From NCBI GenBank assembly GCA_030068145.1, contig JAPJBO010000196.1:124001-188000 (forward strand): a DNA stretch of 64,000 nucleotides, given 5' to 3'. Numbering within the stretch: position 1 is the stretch's first letter; the number at the start of each line of letters is the position of its first letter. The DNA comes from Diplonema papillatum (taxonomy: Eukaryota; Euglenozoa; Diplonemea; Diplonemida; Diplonemidae). The notes under the pieces are model-generated. The model searched no databases. It saw nothing but the letters and a program-made list of their open reading frames with translations, and was not told the DNA's origin. The position numbers and the translations under genes are program-made. Positions 61,485 to 64,000 of the stretch are shown one piece after another.

Positions 61485-62043
61485 TACCGTAAATGGGTTT
61501 ATCAGTGAAAGGGTCAAATGTTCATTAACCCCAAAATCACGACCGTTCAGTAATAAAAACGGGGTTCTCAGCGCCGTTGTTTCCCGTTAACCCGTTTTCA
61601 CATTTCTTGTCGTCTTCTTTCATTCCTACACACCCAAGTGGTTGTGAAGGATTCCAGGGCTTGCCCCCCAGTCAGGCAGCGAAGAGAAATAGCCTCGACA
61701 CGTACTTAGTACGTTAGAAGCAATGTATGATATCTAAACCTGTCAATGAACACAATTGGTGGACAAGTCTAGTGCCAGCACCCGCGGTAATTCCAGCACC
61801 AATAGCGTATATTAATGCTGCTGCTGTTAAAAAGCTCGTAGTTGGGTCCAGAGCTCAGGTTGCAAGGTAGCTCAGTTTGCTGGGCATCAGCGTACTGCTG
61901 GTATTCCGCCGAGTGCACTCCCGTTTTAATTAGTGAACGGTCAAATGTTCACTCGTTCTGAGCCGAAAACTCCACTAATTTGACCGCTCACAAATAAAAC
62001 CCTTCGCTGATAAAGCCCTTCACTAACAAGCCCATTTACGGTA
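61485..62043. mobile_element. Non-autonomous inverted-repeat element carrying an 18S rRNA fragment
   Basis: Ends TACCGTAAATGGG (61485-61497) and CCCATTTACGGTA (62031-62043) are perfect inverted repeats. Imperfect complementarity continues inward (left TTTATCAGTGAAAGGG, right CCCTTCACTAACAAG). If TA is the target duplication, the body is 61487-62041, as in Tc1/mariner-type elements. GGTCAAATGTTCA occurs at both 61513 and 61938. The middle holds the rRNA segment. No transposase frame is present. Confidence 0.72.
61673..61860 (+). rRNA. Fragment of small-subunit (18S) rRNA, V4-proximal core
   Basis: GGCAGCGAAGAGAAATAG, then CACAATTGGTGGACAAGTCT, GTGCCAGCACCCGCGGTAAT, CCAATAGCGTATATTAATGC and GTTAAAAAGCTCGTAGTTGG follow the universal order of the 530-loop region. 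Recognisable sequence may extend to about 61920. The rest of the rRNA is absent, so this is a fragment and not a functional gene. CACCC in place of CAGCC, and TTAATGCTG-TGCTGTTAAA, are euglenozoan-like features. Confidence 0.85.
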
Positions 62044-64000
62044 ACCTGCACCAATACTGCATCTCGCAGGATGACCCCACTCATTTGTTGTGGAAACCCT
62101 GGTCTTGACCCTATGAAAGCGCCAGCCCTCCAGGCGGTGCGGTTGAAGCGATGTATCTCAGTTATTGCTTCTAGCCCATGCAAACCAGCAGAACGGAGAT
62201 GCAAGAGTTGCAGGGCTTGAAACCACGCTCTCCCGCTAACTCCTTTTTTCTAGCCTTACAATACACACAGTGGACTGTGCAAGGTGCATTAGCCGCGCCT
62301 CTTGACTGCTACATAACTGACTGACCAAAGCCGCAATGCTGCGGCGACCCACAGCATTGACAGGCCGCTTTCGCGCAGTGACCGGTCCACTCAGGATTTG
62401 AAGCCCGGTTCGGAATCCATTTGCGACATCCAGCCGAAATGAGTGCTGACAGCGGCGTACCCTTAAAACAGGTAGACCACCCAAACACTTCGGACGGATG
62501 CTTTGGCGACGCCGTCTGTTCAACTGAATGCAGGCTACTACTGCAGCCAAGGAAACGAAACCCAGAAAGCATTGCGACGAGCCAACTCAAAACAAGTTAA
62601 CGAAAACACGCACGAAGATGAATACCGGAAAGAAGTGACCCGTTGCACGAACGGGGTGGAGAAAATACTAGCAGGGCGGGCGGATTCTCTCTGGCATAGG
62701 TCCGCGTACGCTTGAAACGAGCAATTCTCACGTCCATTAGTGCGGTGGGAGCATGCTTATTCTCTCTGAAGGAACAGAAAAATAGTCAGAATCCGCGGTT
62801 CACAGAGTCCACCGCCTTCCCGCTGACGCGTCCGGTGCTGAGAACCCGAGATCTTTGAAATTTGTGGTTCGTGAGGACCGAGTTGTGTTTCGCCAGATGG
62901 ACAATCATGCAGCACTCTAACTGCGTACTACGGCTGCGGGGGCTTTACTACTGCCGTATGAAGAGCCGGTTCATCACCGGGACTGCGTCCTGCTGTCTTT
63001 CACCGTGCATCGCTGCTCTCTGGTGTCGCGACTTGGATCCGTGATTTGGATGCTGCGTTTTTCCCGTAGGTTGGCCGACGCTATTGATCATATGCGCTTT
63101 TAACCTTGCCGCTTTCTTTTTTCCCCTTCGCGAGTCTGCGCTTCATTTCCACTCCCCCTATCCATGTGCAGCCCCACCCCTCAGCGACCCCTGCCGGTGC
63201 CAGTGAAGAACATTCATTTTCGCACACTGCACGGACGGCTTCCAATTCCGACGGCAGATGGCGATGCTTACCATCCCCAATCTGTCGTCAGAAGGTTCTG
63301 CGATCTTTTTCTACTCCCAGGAAGCAATCGAGGGTTGAGCGTTCCTTATATTCTCGACGATGCCATTTATTGCCTTCTTGTCAGCACGAGTCACTCAGAG
63401 AACGACCCGGCGGGGGGTATTCTTTCTGCCAACGCGGGACACGGGAGTCCTGCCGCACCTTCCGGGTTATCGGGGTTGAAGGCTGCTCGTTCCGTTCACT
63501 CGATGGGGTTGATCGGCTTAAGCTCGGCCGCCTCGTATCGAAAAACAGCCTTTACGTCTTGCCCGTTAGCCTTGGACCGTTGCCGCAGGTTGGCGAATGT
63601 GAGTGGCGTTGCAAAACGATATCACACGAGATTCGAAGCGCACCGTGGCATGTCCGGGTTCGGCTTTCCCGTGCCAAGGCTGTGAGCCAGTTCCTCTCTG
63701 TCCCCTGGAACTGCGTCGAATGTCGTCGCCACGATCAGTTGTTCTGTCAGCGCCGTGCGGGGTAACGGCGACAGATTGGCCCTGACCGCTGCAATCCGAC
63801 GAACAACGTTGGCGCGGCCATTCTTCCCCCTGTTCTGCCTAAACATTGACCTAAGAATTCCCCCTCGTTTTTTTCTTCTGCTTTTCCTGTTCGTCTTCCT
63901 CCGCGTTCTCGCAGTCCGTCAATTTCGTTGCCTCGGTCTGCGTGCTTGTTTCAGCTGCGTGCGTCCTTCTCTCTCTCTTTTTCTCTCATTCTCCCCGTTT
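62044..64000. other. Gene-free right end of window
   Basis: No supported gene. Two overlapping frames (63106-63765 and 63164-63685) are open but lack domains. From about 63855 the sequence is strongly pyrimidine-rich, with TTCTCGCAG ending at about 63915, which could be a leader acceptor for a gene beyond the window edge. GTTCTGCCTAAACATTGACC at 63833 resembles the segment at 19466. Confidence 0.5.

Noticed and set aside
63106..63785. Two overlapping plus-strand frames of 219 and 173 residues
   Set aside because: Neither has a domain or codon pattern like the real genes, and both being open over the same bases suggests chance.
1..64000. tRNA, snRNA, 5S or spliced-leader RNA genes
   Set aside because: I looked for B-box-like and known leader-like sequences and found only isolated weak matches (for example GGTTCCGCGCT within family 1) without a foldable context.

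Overview
This is a eukaryotic nuclear window with no bacterial operons. It is GC-rich in coding DNA, gene-sparse and very repeat-rich. I find ten genes or gene parts, all on the + strand, separated by 0.8-8 kb of dispersed repeats. A fragment of small-subunit rRNA at about 61673-61860 carries the variant CACCCGCGG in the universal CAGCMGCCGCGG segment and then TTAATGCTGCTGCTGTTAAA, both typical of Euglenozoa. One-sided gene orientation, pyrimidine tracts with an AG shortly before most start codons (candidate spliced-leader acceptors) and cis-introns with complementary ends fit that group. Real cis-introns and large repeats argue for a diplonemid or euglenid rather than a kinetoplastid. This placement is inference; no spliced-leader gene is visible.

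Layout. 1-6827: two tandem paralogues of a coiled-coil protein with a C-terminal SAP domain, the first cut by the window edge, with a decayed 5' fragment between them. 9765-11105: a kelch-propeller protein, followed by a decayed copy of its own 3' end. 11.1-19.4 kb: repeats only, including a small hAT-type element. 19.4-24.1 kb: nicalin, with two tandem decayed copies of its promoter and exon 1 upstream and a 2.1 kb intron holding a 396 bp-arm inverted repeat. 25222-25608: mitochondrial-type [2Fe-2S] ferredoxin. 27063-27944: EF-hand protein. 29014-30690: membrane-anchored RING-H2 protein whose intron carries nine 36 bp repeats. 30.7-39.0 kb: repeats and two inserted elements with clear target duplications. 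39015-44601: a six-exon gene joining an N-myristoylation signal, ankyrin repeats and a MAP3K-type kinase. 50675-52000: secreted M28 aminopeptidase. 53408-56185: ERMARD-like protein with two HEPN-type R-x4-H motifs. 57246-58262: type I surface protein. 58.3-64 kb: repeats, including an inverted-repeat element containing the 18S fragment.

The genes do not form a pathway. Nicalin, the RING protein, the M28 peptidase, the ERMARD-like protein and the surface protein all point to the secretory or membrane system, but adjacency need not mean joint function here.

The most unusual observations are: (1) introns whose ends are complementary over 5-8 bp; (2) at least five genes that have a decayed copy of their own 5' or 3' end beside them; (3) an inverted-repeat element with captured 18S rRNA; (4) two other inserted elements with target duplications, one with a matching empty-site sequence elsewhere in the window; and (5) intron 3' ends that lie inside repeats.
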